DNA from: an uncultured Draconibacterium sp.
GTDB lineage: Bacteria; Bacteroidota; Bacteroidia; Bacteroidales; Prolixibacteraceae
Length of the DNA: 64,000 bases
Assembly: GCF_963674925.1 (NCBI RefSeq)
Contig: NZ_OY771645.1
Span: 74,501-138,500, forward strand
Direction: 5' to 3'
In this document: one piece after another, positions 17,777-26,095 of the stretch
Numbering within the stretch: the stretch's first letter is position 1
Layout: each line of letters starts with the position of its first letter
Made by a program: the position numbers and the translations under genes
The notes under the pieces: model-generated
Told to the model about the DNA's origin: nothing
The model's input: only the letters and a program-made list of their open reading frames with translations
Databases searched by the model: none

Positions 17777-17963
17777 TATGAATGAATGGGGAAGAATAAA
17801 GGAACAACTTAGAATCAGGTTTCCTGAACTAACCACCACCGATTTGATTTGGGGAAGATTCTCAAGAGAGGAATTATTAGAAATGATTTCAATCAAACTC
17901 GGCAAAACAAAAAAAGAATTGATAGATGTAATTGACTCCATGGAGTATTCTTCAGGAACTTAA
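17760..17963 (+). CDS. CsbD-like general stress protein
   Basis: A 67-aa soluble protein. The opening WGRIKEQLRIRFPELTTTDL and the later helix with KLGKTKKELIDVIDSM follow the pattern of the CsbD family, whose members are induced by general stress in many bacteria. It overlaps the upstream membrane protein gene, so the two are co-translated. The biochemical role of CsbD proteins is not established. Confidence 0.7.
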   Translation: METKFDMNEWGRIKEQLRIRFPELTTTDLIWGRFSREELLEMISIKLGKTKKELIDVIDSMEYSSGT

Positions 17964-18009
17964 AAGATTTACTACATGAAATGGTGGATTGTTGCAATAT
18001 AAGTGATCT

Positions 18010-18225
18010 TCATTTATGGATGATTACGTTTAAGGAGGTTAATAAGCCAATATCCTTTATTTCGAGAGGAAGAAGTTCACGTTCAAAATAAACCAGGTCG
18101 TTATGCCCGGGATCTTCCTGTATCTTACAATAATAAATCCGGTCGAGATACCGCCTTACTATCAGATTTTGATTTGGATTAACTTTTGCCCGCACCACTT
18201 CTCCTTCTTTAAATTTGTTTTCCAT
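18010..18225 (-). CDS. conserved small protein, unknown
   Basis: A 71-aa soluble protein predicted to be mostly beta: KEGEVVRAKVNPNQ, LIVRRYLDRIYYCKIQ and LVYFERELLP could form a small barrel such as an SH3-like domain. It starts at an ATG in an island of small stress-type genes. No named family is recognised. Confidence 0.55.
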   Translation of the reverse strand: MENKFKEGEVVRAKVNPNQNLIVRRYLDRIYYCKIQEDPGHNDLVYFERELLPLEIKDIGLLTSLNVIIHK

Positions 18226-18257
18226 GATTCACCTCTTCCCTTTCTGTTTTGTTATTC

Positions 18258-18527
18258 TTAAATATCTACCGGCAATGAAATGGTAATTGGTCTTAACACA
18301 GTATGTTTTTTTTGCAGTTCAGCATTTGCCGGATCGTCAATGATCGCCTGCAATTTTTCCATATCCGTAACTTCAATTACCAATACAATCGAATTGGGGT
18401 CACTAGCATCTCTAAATGTTTTGAAACTGTTAATCGCCGGTGCAAAAACCCTTTTCCTGTCCTCATGTCCTTTAAGCCATGTGTCAAAATCTCCGACCTT
18501 ATGTCGTGCTACAATTGTTGTCATCAT
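18258..18527 (-). CDS. small ferredoxin-fold protein (DUF3764/ABM-like)
   Basis: An 89-aa protein with beta-alpha-beta-beta-alpha-beta order: TTIVARHKVGDFDTWLKGH, SIVLVIEVTDMEKLQAI and the closing strand RPITISLPV. This is the dimeric alpha/beta barrel fold of antibiotic-biosynthesis-monooxygenase-like proteins. Two adjacent ATG codons make the start uncertain by one residue. It sits in the stress-type island. Substrate unknown. Confidence 0.6.
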   Translation of the reverse strand: MMTTIVARHKVGDFDTWLKGHEDRKRVFAPAINSFKTFRDASDPNSIVLVIEVTDMEKLQAIIDDPANAELQKKHTVLRPITISLPVDI

Positions 18528-18643
18528 TCTGTTTTTTTAATGTGCTTATGCCTACTCTATTCGGTTTTCGGCTAACCCGTTTTTAAGCTCTTCTTTCAAC
18601 TATTTTATGAAATAGATGAATACGACTCTGGCCAAGTTAGGCC

Positions 18644-18757
18644 TTAGTCGCTTTTCCTGGCTTTTTTGGCTGCTTTAGCTGCCCGTTTTTCTTTTAAACT
18701 CATAACGGCTTCCTTCTTCTCGTTCTTCCGTTCTTTTCCTTCTTTACTTTTTGCCAT
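18644..18757 (-). CDS. 37-aa Lys/Glu-rich microprotein
   Basis: A short frame reading MAKSKEGKERKNEKK at its start and LKEKRAAKAAKKARKSD at its end. It is almost entirely Lys, Arg, Glu and Ala, so it would be a highly basic helix or disordered peptide that could bind nucleic acid or ribosomes. It starts with ATG at 18757 and ends at TAA 18646-18644. Support comes from codon composition and the conserved setting among small stress proteins; there is no functional evidence. Confidence 0.5.
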   Translation of the reverse strand: MAKSKEGKERKNEKKEAVMSLKEKRAAKAAKKARKSD

Positions 18758-18781
18758 AATATTTATTTTTAGATATTTATG

Positions 18782-19126
18782 CTATAATATATTTCCTTCG
18801 TACCCGCTCTTGATTACGGTTGAGATCATTTTAAACCGACTGTTTGCTTTAACAATATTTGATGCGTGCGCCGGTATAATTATACCTTGCCCCGTTTGAA
18901 TAATGTTTGGCTGATCATCAATAACAATTTCAGCTGTTCCTTCTATAATTTGAATAAAGGTGTCGAAGGGGGAAATTTTTTCGGCTAGCGATTCGCCCTT
19001 ATCGATGGCCAAAACACTAATATTTCCGGTGTTTTTTTTAATAATGGTTTTGCTAACCACCGAATTGGGTACATACTCAATAATCTCGATGAGGATGTGA
19101 ATTTTAGATTTTTCAAGTTTCTTCAT
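18782..19126 (-). CDS. cupin-domain protein
   Basis: A 114-aa single-domain cupin. The first cupin motif region is FDTFIQIIEGTAEIVIDDQP, and the second is GQGIIIPAHASNIVKANS. Of the usual metal ligands only His near residue 87 is evident, so metal binding is doubtful. Family members include sugar or amine-binding enzymes and sensors. It lies immediately downstream of the HMA-AraC regulator on the same strand. Confidence 0.7.
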   Translation of the reverse strand: MKKLEKSKIHILIEIIEYVPNSVVSKTIIKKNTGNISVLAIDKGESLAEKISPFDTFIQIIEGTAEIVIDDQPNIIQTGQGIIIPAHASNIVKANSRFKMISTVIKSGYEGNIL

Positions 19127-19217
19127 TTGTTGGCGGTCTCCAATAAGATAACCGTTCTAAAGGTACTTCCGCTCAACTCCAAAAGTGTTACACAATTCGT
19201 GTAATTATTTACATCAT

Positions 19218-19778
19218 TCACACATCTTCGAGTGTGTCGCGCCGCTTATTCTTGAGCTTTTTGAAATGTGTAGGTGTGAGGCCGGTGTATTTTTTAAACT
19301 GATTTGAAAGATGAGCGACACTACTGTAGTGCATTTTGAAAGCGATTTCTGAAAGATTCAGCTCATCATAAACAATTAGTTCTTTTACCCTTTCAATTTT
19401 GTGCGTCAGGTAAAATTTCTCAATGGTAATGCCTTTCACTTCCGAAAAAAGGTTGGCAAGGTAAGTATAATCGTAATTGAGTTTCTCGCTGAGGTAGTCC
19501 GAAAGATTTACCTTGATTTGATCTTCGGTATAGTGAACCAATTCGATAATGGCACTTTTTATCTTCTCAACTAGTACACTTTTTTTATTGTCCATTAAAA
19601 CCAATCCGGCTTTTTTCAAATCTGCTTTTAACTGCTCCAGTTGTTCCGGCTGAACATTTCCGATTATATCGGCTTCTCCAATCCTGACATTAACATATTG
19701 CAGACCAAGTTTCTCGAGTTCGGTTTTCACCACCATTTGGCAGCGAATACAAACCATATTTTTAATGTATAATTTCAA
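19218..19778 (-). CDS. AraC-type regulator with N-terminal HMA-like domain
   Basis: A 186-aa protein. Residues 1-65 resemble a heavy-metal-associated fold and contain MVCIRCQMVV, a CxxC at Cys10 and Cys13. Residues about 85-180 are an AraC/XylS DNA-binding domain with the second-helix pattern LSEIAFKMHYSSVAHLSNQF and the end SGLTPTHFKKL-type stretch. It is short for AraC proteins because the metal-binding-like domain replaces the usual cupin. It probably controls the adjacent stress-type genes in response to a metal, thiol or redox signal; the signal is inference. Confidence 0.8.
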   Translation of the reverse strand: MKLYIKNMVCIRCQMVVKTELEKLGLQYVNVRIGEADIIGNVQPEQLEQLKADLKKAGLVLMDNKKSVLVEKIKSAIIELVHYTEDQIKVNLSDYLSEKLNYDYTYLANLFSEVKGITIEKFYLTHKIERVKELIVYDELNLSEIAFKMHYSSVAHLSNQFKKYTGLTPTHFKKLKNKRRDTLEDV

Positions 19779-19841
19779 ATCAAGCTTGTTTTAACAAATT
19801 AAAGGTAAGCTAATAAAGTTACGAAACCTTTGATTTTTTGT

Positions 19842-20078
19842 TTATCCCTTTATCAATGTTCCTGTGCTGAACGCAAGAAGTACTACCCCACCAACAAAAA
19901 CCAGAAAAAAGTTTAAAATCAATTTTGCTTTTTGTTTCAAGTCCATTTGGTACCAGGCTAATATTCGCAATATCCTTTTCTGCGAAGCCCAAATCCGGCA
20001 CATGGATTCGTTCAAATTACCGCTGGCCAACCGGTAGCACCAGTCAGGTAATTGTTTTTGATAATCTGTGAGCTTCAT
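19842..20078 (-). CDS. small protein with C-terminal membrane segment
   Basis: A 78-aa frame, or 82 aa if the ATG at 20090 is used. A hydrophilic N-terminus with several Cys and Trp residues is followed by a hydrophobic helix at about residues 55-75 (LILNFFLVFVGGVVLLAF). The end of the stress-type island carries no other gene here, and codon use is ordinary, so I list it as a likely but unproved gene. Confidence 0.4.
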   Translation of the reverse strand: MKLTDYQKQLPDWCYRLASGNLNESMCRIWASQKRILRILAWYQMDLKQKAKLILNFFLVFVGGVVLLAFSTGTLIKG

Positions 20079-20266
20079 TGAATGAACCAATAATTACTAA
20101 AATCCAAAACAATCCAGTAATGCTTATGGAGAAATAGAAGATAATACGGATGAATGTATTTGGCTTCCAAAAACTTAAAGAATATAAATGGTCTCTTTGT
20201 ATTTGGTAGCTTTTGGCGGCTTTTATTGGATGATTTTGTTGGACAGTGTTGTACTAAAAAACAAAA

Positions 20267-20297
20267 GGCGTTTACAAATTTGTAAACGCCTTTTTTT
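20267..20297 (-). terminator. hairpin terminator of tRNA-Arg
   Basis: A perfect 24-bp palindrome at 20267-20290 (GGCGTTTACA, loop AATT, TGTAAACGCC) lies right after the tRNA gene on the minus strand. The + strand T-tract 20291-20297 makes it work in that direction too, so it is likely bidirectional. Confidence 0.75.
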
Positions 20298-20298
20298 C

Positions 20299-20375
20299 TG
20301 GTGAACCTGAAGGGACTCGAACCCCTAACCTCCTGATCCGTAGTCAGGTGCTCTATCCAATTAAGCTACAGGTCC
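20299..20375 (-). tRNA. tRNA-Arg (anticodon ACG)
   Basis: The minus strand folds into a canonical cloverleaf. The acceptor stem GGACCTG pairs with CAGGTTC, with one G-T pair. The anticodon stem CCTGA/TCAGG encloses CTACGGA, giving anticodon ACG, which becomes ICG after A-to-I editing. The T loop GGTTCGAGTCC is normal. The discriminator A and the CCA tail are encoded. Confidence 0.95.
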
Positions 20376-20519
20376 AGAACGTGTTTGCTTTTTAAGCGGT
20401 GCAAATATAACGCTTATTTGTATAAATACAAGTCTGTACAGAAATTTTATTGAAATAAATTACAAATCATTTTTGCCTGCTTTTCTGCTTAAGTATTCAA
20501 CCGCCTAACAGCAAAATAA

Positions 20520-20822
20520 TTACGAGTATTTTTCCATTTTATCTTCAATGGTCACATTCTTTTCAAAATTCACCTGAAGTTTCATATTGGTGATCATTCG
20601 TTGTGTTCCTGCCTCGCCACACGCTGCATGAATACTTTCCAGCAAAGCCGGAAATTCATGAAATCCACACTCCACCACTGTCTCAAACGGGCACACCTGG
20701 TATCGGTATCCCGATTTCTGAATGGTTTCAATTGCTTTGTCTACCAATTCGTATTTTACTTTCCCATCGGCTTCAGGCAATACCTGAATAGCCACATTTA
20801 TCTTATTCGTCTTCCAACTCAT
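20520..20822 (-). CDS. thiamine-binding/MTH1187-type (DUF77) protein
   Basis: A 100-aa ferredoxin-fold protein. INVAIQVLPEADG at the start and SGYRYQVCPFETVVECGF in the middle are characteristic of the MTH1187/YkoF superfamily, some members of which bind thiamine or hydroxymethylpyrimidine. It overlaps the start of the neighbouring 250-aa gene's end by 20 bp, so the two are probably made together. Confidence 0.8.
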   Translation of the reverse strand: MSWKTNKINVAIQVLPEADGKVKYELVDKAIETIQKSGYRYQVCPFETVVECGFHEFPALLESIHAACGEAGTQRMITNMKLQVNFEKNVTIEDKMEKYS

Positions 20823-21555
20823 CGTTACTGTTATTTTCCTTTTGATGTATTAATTGTATAATCTCGCTACGCGACAAAATCTTAACATTGGTAATTACCA
20901 TATCTTCGCGTAAAAAGCCGCCATACTGATTGCACTCATTGATTACATTCTGAAATGTATCTTTGATTTCGGCGGTTATCGGCAACATAACCAAGGCGGA
21001 TGAAAACCCCTCCATAAAGTCCATCGATTCGAATACTCCTTCCTGCTTATTGAGCTCGAATATTAACTCATCTTTAAGAAGTTTTTGTTGCGTATCACTT
21101 AACATTTTGTTTTCGTTAATCGAAAGAAACACCACATAATACCGCAATTTCTTACCTTTCCCACCCAACCCGGTCGATATAAACACCTGTTGTTCATCGA
21201 GTAAGGAGCTATGCATCAACATCCTGCTCTCCTGCAATGCCAATGTACCCCATTGTTTCAGGTCGCCTTCAGCCTCTTTAACAAATTTTTCAAGCGTTCG
21301 GTACGCTTTCACATCGTCGTAAACCGCAATAGCTGTCAGTATCTCTTTCTTCCGCTCTTCGTTAACTTCCTTGTCAAATAGTTCTTCTCTTGCCTCAAAA
21401 CATTCTTCAGATATATCCTTATCCTTCAACAGCTTGGCAAACTCAAAGTATTTCATCTGAATACCAACATCTATCTGTTCTTCCAGAATACTAAAGTTAT
21501 CGGGCAGATCGTCCAATGCTTTCTGAATATTATTATAAAATTTGTCTTCCTCCAT
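20803..21555 (-). CDS. conserved 250-aa protein, unknown function
   Basis: A soluble, acidic protein. An N-terminal helical half (about 1-110, with YEFAKLLKD-like HEAT-type helices) is followed by an alpha/beta half (about 120-235) containing RYYVVFLSINENKML and GGFLREDMVITNVKI. No catalytic motif is evident. It comes before the DUF77 gene, overlapping it by 20 bp. I do not recognise a named family; its pattern looks conserved rather than random. Confidence 0.6.
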   Translation of the reverse strand: MEEDKFYNNIQKALDDLPDNFSILEEQIDVGIQMKYFEFAKLLKDKDISEECFEAREELFDKEVNEERKKEILTAIAVYDDVKAYRTLEKFVKEAEGDLKQWGTLALQESRMLMHSSLLDEQQVFISTGLGGKGKKLRYYVVFLSINENKMLSDTQQKLLKDELIFELNKQEGVFESMDFMEGFSSALVMLPITAEIKDTFQNVINECNQYGGFLREDMVITNVKILSRSEIIQLIHQKENNSNDELEDE

Positions 21556-21643
21556 TTTACCTCCTTCGTTCGAACAAAAATAGTGACTTGTTGTAACTAT
21601 GTAAAGAACAAATATATTTTATTTTTTATCATGGGAATTTAAA

Positions 21644-21651
21644 TATATTTG
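21644..21651 (+). promoter_or_regulatory. -7 box for feoAB
   Basis: TATATTTG, an exact TAnnTTTG match, 44 nt before the GTG start of the FeoA-FeoB gene. No certain -33 element. Confidence 0.45.
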
Positions 21652-21695
21652 TAGGCTTATTTTTATTTAATTTAAATACAGAAAGCAGGGGGAGA

Positions 21696-24158
21696 GTGAA
21701 ATTAAGCGAAGCAAGAAATAATGAGCCGGTGGTTATCACCAAAGTTTTAGGTCATGGTTCGTTTCGGAAGAGGATTACTGAAATGGGATTTATTCGTGGC
21801 AACGAAGTTCGGGCCATAAAAGATTCACCATTTAAAGGTCCCAGTGAATACAAAATTCTGAACTATAATATTACGCTGCGGAAATCGGAAGCCGATCAGA
21901 TTGAGGTTATTCCTGCCTCCGAGTTCAAAAAAACATCTACCGATACATACGAGGGCACAATCGATCGGAATATCGATCTTATCGACCACTCGGCGCGTAC
22001 AAAAACAATCAATATCGCATTGGTAGGTAACCCCAACTGCGGAAAAACCACGCTGTTTAATTTTATCTCCGGTTCGAAAGAAAAAGTTGGAAACTACAGT
22101 GGTGTTACGGTTGATGTTCACAAAGCCACTTTTAAAAGCGGCGATTATACCTTCAACTTTTACGACCTGCCCGGTACTTACAGCTTAACGGCCTATTCAA
22201 AAGAAGAAATATTTGTAAGGAAGTTTATTTACGAACAAACTCCCGATATTGTAATTAACGTTCTGGATTCGACCAACCTGGAGCGAAGCCTGTTTCTTAC
22301 CACACAATTAATCGACATGGATTTAAGGGTTATAATGGCCCTGAATATGTTCGACGAGCTGGAAAAGAACAAGCTAAAACTGGACAAGGAAGAATTATCG
22401 AAACTGGTTGGAATTCCACTCATCCCTACTGTTAGCTCGAAAGGACTTGGATTGGATAACTTAATTGAAAAAGTGATCGAAGTTTTTGAGGGCCGCGACA
22501 ACTTTTCGCGCCATATCCATATCAATTATGGAAAAGAGCTTGAAAAGTCGATCCGCACCATTCGTCAGAAAATAAAAGAAGATAAACCGATCACCGATAA
22601 GATTTCGTCGCGTTTTCTGGCCATTAAACTACTCGAAAAAGACAACCAGGTAATCGAGCTGCTTTCGAAATACTCCAATTTCGACGAAATACAGGAAGTT
22701 ACTCTAAAAGAAATAAAGAAAATAGAACTGCTTGAAAATGACGATAGCGAAACGGTTATTGCCAATGCCAAGTACAGTTTTATAACCGGTGCTTTACGCG
22801 AAACGTACAGCAACAAACACAAAGAAAAGAAAACCCAATCGGAGAAAATAGATAGCGTACTAACGAACCGCTACCTTGGATTTCCAATATTTACCGCACT
22901 GCTGTTCTTTATCTTCTGGACTACCTTTAGGCTGGGAGCTTACCCAATGGATTGGATTGATGCGGGCGTAGTGGCATTGGGCAACTTTGTGGGCAATATA
23001 ATCCCCAACGGAATGCTGAACGACCTGCTGGTTGACGGCATAATTGGTGGCGCCGGAAGTGTTCTGGTGTTTTTGCCTAACATTCTTATCCTGTTCTTTT
23101 TTATATCGCTGCTCGAAGGTTCGGGGTATATGGCGCGTGCGGCCTTTATAATGGACAATATCATGCACCGCTTTGGCTTGCACGGCCGTTCATTCATTCC
23201 AATGATCATGGGATTTGGATGCAACGTTCCGGCCATATTGGCAACACGTTCCATGCGAAGTCGCGGCGACCGGATTCTTACCATGCTTATCATTCCGTTT
23301 ATGTCGTGTAGTGCGCGGCTACCGGTTTATATCCTTATTATTTCAGCCTTTTTCCAGAAGTACGAGGCCTGGGTATTAATCGGAATTTACGCGGTTGGAA
23401 TTCTCTTTGCGTTTATTACAGCGCAGGTTCTCAATAAAACGGTTTTTAAGAATAAAGAAACACCGTTTGTGATGGAGCTCCCTACCTACCGTCTACCTAC
23501 TTTCAGGAATGTGGTGTACCATATGTGGGACAAAACGCAACATTACCTGAAAAAGATCGGGACCATTATTTTGTTGGGTGTTATTATAATTTGGGCGCTG
23601 GAATATTTCCCGCGAAAAACGGAGAATACTGCCGGTTTTGAACAACAAATTGAGCAGATAACAAGCTCGGAAATACCCGAAATACAAAAAGAAGAACGCA
23701 TTGCGGAGGTGAACCATTCCATGGAATCCGACCGGTTGATCAACTCCTACCTTGGACGAACAGGAAAACTCATTCAGCCGATTATGAATCCGCTGGGTTT
23801 CGATTGGAAAATGAGTATTGCCGTGGTAGCCGGTCTGCCGGCAAAAGAAATTGTGGTGAGTACCATGGGGGTGCTTTACCAGTCGCAGGATAACGAAACA
23901 ACCATCAACCTGCAGCAAAAATTACAAAACGAAGTTCACCAGTTAGGCAAGCATAAAGGACAGGAGGTATTTACCACACCTGCTGCGCTGGCATTTATTA
24001 TCTTTATTCTGCTCTATTTCCCGTGTATTGGTGTTGTGGCAAGCATTAAAAACGAATCGGGCTCGTGGAAATGGGCCGCGTTTTCGGTATTTTACACCAC
24101 GGCGCTGGCATGGATAGCCGCGTTTGTAACGTATAATATAGGCATGTTATTCATATAA
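21696..24158 (+). CDS. feoB: FeoA-FeoB fusion, ferrous iron transporter
   Basis: An 820-aa inner-membrane Fe(II) transporter. Residues 1-73 are a FeoA SH3-like domain. The G-protein domain starts near residue 105 with GNPNCGKTTLFN and continues with the DLPGTYSLTAYS switch region. The membrane domain occupies about residues 380-820, with two Gate-type motifs (e.g. MARAAFIMDNIMHRFGLHGR). The GTG start is preceded by a strong GGGGGAG at 21688-21694, which supports it over any later ATG. A Cys-rich FeoB-associated protein follows 1 bp after the stop. Confidence 0.96.
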   Translation: MKLSEARNNEPVVITKVLGHGSFRKRITEMGFIRGNEVRAIKDSPFKGPSEYKILNYNITLRKSEADQIEVIPASEFKKTSTDTYEGTIDRNIDLIDHSARTKTINIALVGNPNCGKTTLFNFISGSKEKVGNYSGVTVDVHKATFKSGDYTFNFYDLPGTYSLTAYSKEEIFVRKFIYEQTPDIVINVLDSTNLERSLFLTTQLIDMDLRVIMALNMFDELEKNKLKLDKEELSKLVGIPLIPTVSSKGLGLDNLIEKVIEVFEGRDNFSRHIHINYGKELEKSIRTIRQKIKEDKPITDKISSRFLAIKLLEKDNQVIELLSKYSNFDEIQEVTLKEIKKIELLENDDSETVIANAKYSFITGALRETYSNKHKEKKTQSEKIDSVLTNRYLGFPIFTALLFFIFWTTFRLGAYPMDWIDAGVVALGNFVGNIIPNGMLNDLLVDGIIGGAGSVLVFLPNILILFFFISLLEGSGYMARAAFIMDNIMHRFGLHGRSFIPMIMGFGCNVPAILATRSMRSRGDRILTMLIIPFMSCSARLPVYILIISAFFQKYEAWVLIGIYAVGILFAFITAQVLNKTVFKNKETPFVMELPTYRLPTFRNVVYHMWDKTQHYLKKIGTIILLGVIIIWALEYFPRKTENTAGFEQQIEQITSSEIPEIQKEERIAEVNHSMESDRLINSYLGRTGKLIQPIMNPLGFDWKMSIAVVAGLPAKEIVVSTMGVLYQSQDNETTINLQQKLQNEVHQLGKHKGQEVFTTPAALAFIIFILLYFPCIGVVASIKNESGSWKWAAFSVFYTTALAWIAAFVTYNIGMLFI

Positions 24159-24159
24159 A

Positions 24160-24411
24160 ATGATCCAGGAAATTCTGACATACCTGATTGTTGCTGCTGC
24201 CTTTTTTTGGGCAGGTTTTAAATTGTACCGTCGTTTTTTTAAACCGGCTAAAAAGGCTAAAACAACCGATTTAAAAAAGGACAAAATAACCATGGTACAT
24301 AACTGCTCCGACTGCGCTGCAGGCGATTGCGCATTGCGGGATTTACCACAAAAGGTTATTGAAAAGAATATTGAAGAGTGCCACGACAACGCGGTACCTT
24401 CATCACAATGA
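24160..24411 (+). CDS. FeoB-associated Cys-rich membrane protein
   Basis: An 83-aa protein with one N-terminal membrane helix (about residues 4-24) and a Cys cluster CSDCAAGDC after a basic linker. This matches the small FeoB-associated proteins (PF12669-type) that follow feoB in many Bacteroidota. It is thought to act in ferrous iron uptake as a FeoC-like partner. It overlaps the end of rpe by 9 bp in the opposite orientation. Confidence 0.85.
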   Translation: MIQEILTYLIVAAAFFWAGFKLYRRFFKPAKKAKTTDLKKDKITMVHNCSDCAAGDCALRDLPQKVIEKNIEECHDNAVPSSQ

Positions 24412-25053
24412 TTTTAATCCTGAGATAATTTCCTTTGGATTCCCGGCACTAAAAACAAAACTTCCGGCCACAAGTACATCGGCTCCTTTATCGAGCAACT
24501 TTTTACCCGTTTCGTAGTTTACTCCACCATCAATTTCAATCTTACAATCACTGTTTCTGTTATCGATCATTTCACGCAACTGAGCCACTTTCTTGTAAGT
24601 ATTTTCAATGAATTCCTGGCCACCAAAACCCGGATTTACCGACATTAGCAGCACCATATCCAAATCGCCGATAATATCCTCTAAAACAGCTACCGGCGTA
24701 TGAGGATTTAAACACACGCTTGCCTTTATACCAAACGATTTTATTAGCTGAACCGTACGATGCAAATGACGACAAGCCTCGTAATGCACCGTGATAATTG
24801 ATGCGCCGGCGTCAACAAAAGGCTCGATGAATTTATCCGGATCAACGATCATCAAATGCACATCGAGCGGTTTTTCAGCAATTTTATTTACATGTTTTAT
24901 TACCGGAATTCCGAATGATATATTCGGAACAAACACACCGTCCATTACATCAAAATGAATATAATCAGCTTCACTTTGATTGATCATTTCGATATCTTTT
25001 CCGAGATTGTTAAAGTCAGCAGATAGAATGGAGGGTGCTATCAAAGCTCTCAT
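24403..25053 (-). CDS. rpe: ribulose-phosphate 3-epimerase
   Basis: A 216-aa TIM-barrel enzyme interconverting D-ribulose 5-phosphate and D-xylulose 5-phosphate in the pentose phosphate pathway. The metal and catalytic motifs are all present: IAPSILSADF at the N-terminus, HFDVMDGVFVPN near residue 33, DVHLMI near residue 65, MSVNPGFGGQ near residue 137 and EIDGGVN near residue 173. It lies 9 bp downstream of sigA on the same strand. Confidence 0.96.
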   Translation of the reverse strand: MRALIAPSILSADFNNLGKDIEMINQSEADYIHFDVMDGVFVPNISFGIPVIKHVNKIAEKPLDVHLMIVDPDKFIEPFVDAGASIITVHYEACRHLHRTVQLIKSFGIKASVCLNPHTPVAVLEDIIGDLDMVLLMSVNPGFGGQEFIENTYKKVAQLREMIDNRNSDCKIEIDGGVNYETGKKLLDKGADVLVAGSFVFSAGNPKEIISGLKSL

Positions 25054-25062
25054 AAGATTAGT

Positions 25063-25929
25063 TTATTTACCCAGGTATGATTTTAGTAACCTGTTTCGGT
25101 ATTGATTTTTTAGTTTTTTTATTGCTTTTTCTTTTATCTGACGTACACGCTCACGAGTTAATCCAAAAACATCGCCAATTTCTTCCAGGGTATGCGGTTG
25201 ATATCCTTTTAAACCAAAATAATACCGTAGAATTTCCGCCTCACGTTCTCCCAGAGTAGACAATGATCGTTCAATCTCTTTACGAAGTGAATTATCCATC
25301 AGCTCTCCGTCGGGATCCGGTGAATCTTCGTTTAGCATCACATCATACAAATTATTCGCTTCCTCTTCACGAAGAGGGGCATCCATTGATACATGTGTAT
25401 TTGAAAAATTCATAGAATCCTCAATCAAATCCGGTTTTGATTCCATTAATTCTGCAACTTCGTCAACGGTAGGTTCACGCTGGAATTCCTGCTCTAACTT
25501 ATTAAATGCTTTGTTGATTTTATTTATCGAGCCAATTTTGTTCAAAGGCAAACGAACAATTCTCGATTGTTCGGCCAAAGCCTGAAGTATCGATTGGCGA
25601 ATCCACCAAACGGCGTACGATATAAATTTAAAACCGCGGGTTTCATCAAAACGTTCCGCAGCTTTTATCAATCCTAAATTTCCTTCATTAATTAAATCCG
25701 GTAGACTGAGCCCCTGATTTTGGTATTGTTTCGAAACGGAAACAACAAACCTAAGGTTTGCTTTTATCAGCGTTTCCAAAGCTTCGCGGTCACCTTTTTT
25801 TATGCGTTTGGCCAACTCCACTTCTTTCTCCGCAGACAACAACTCTACCTTCCCAATTTCGTGCAGGTACTTATCCAGCGAGAGGGTGTCGCGGTTAGTA
25901 ACCTGTTTGGTAATTTTTAGTTGTCTCAT
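25063..25929 (-). CDS. rpoD: primary RNA polymerase sigma factor (SigA/RpoD)
   Basis: A 288-aa sigma-70 protein. Region 1.2 starts near residue 17 (LDKYLHEIGKVELL). Region 2 carries YAVWWIRQSILQALAEQ, which melts and recognises the -7 box. Region 4 ends with LTRERVRQIKEKAIKKL. Region 1.1 is absent, as is usual for Bacteroidota primary sigma factors of this size. The many TAnnTTTG boxes in the window are the promoters this factor should use. Confidence 0.95.
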   Translation of the reverse strand: MRQLKITKQVTNRDTLSLDKYLHEIGKVELLSAEKEVELAKRIKKGDREALETLIKANLRFVVSVSKQYQNQGLSLPDLINEGNLGLIKAAERFDETRGFKFISYAVWWIRQSILQALAEQSRIVRLPLNKIGSINKINKAFNKLEQEFQREPTVDEVAELMESKPDLIEDSMNFSNTHVSMDAPLREEEANNLYDVMLNEDSPDPDGELMDNSLRKEIERSLSTLGEREAEILRYYFGLKGYQPHTLEEIGDVFGLTRERVRQIKEKAIKKLKNQYRNRLLKSYLGK

Positions 25930-26095
25930 ATATTGATATTGTTAACATTAATCCTTTTGAATAATGATACACTCTATAATAATATTACATTTCGGCGATA
26001 AAAGTAACACTCAAAACTAAATAAATTTACCATTAAATTTATCATTATCAACTAAAACACAAAAATCAGTCAACTGTTCAACAGCATATCTTTTT

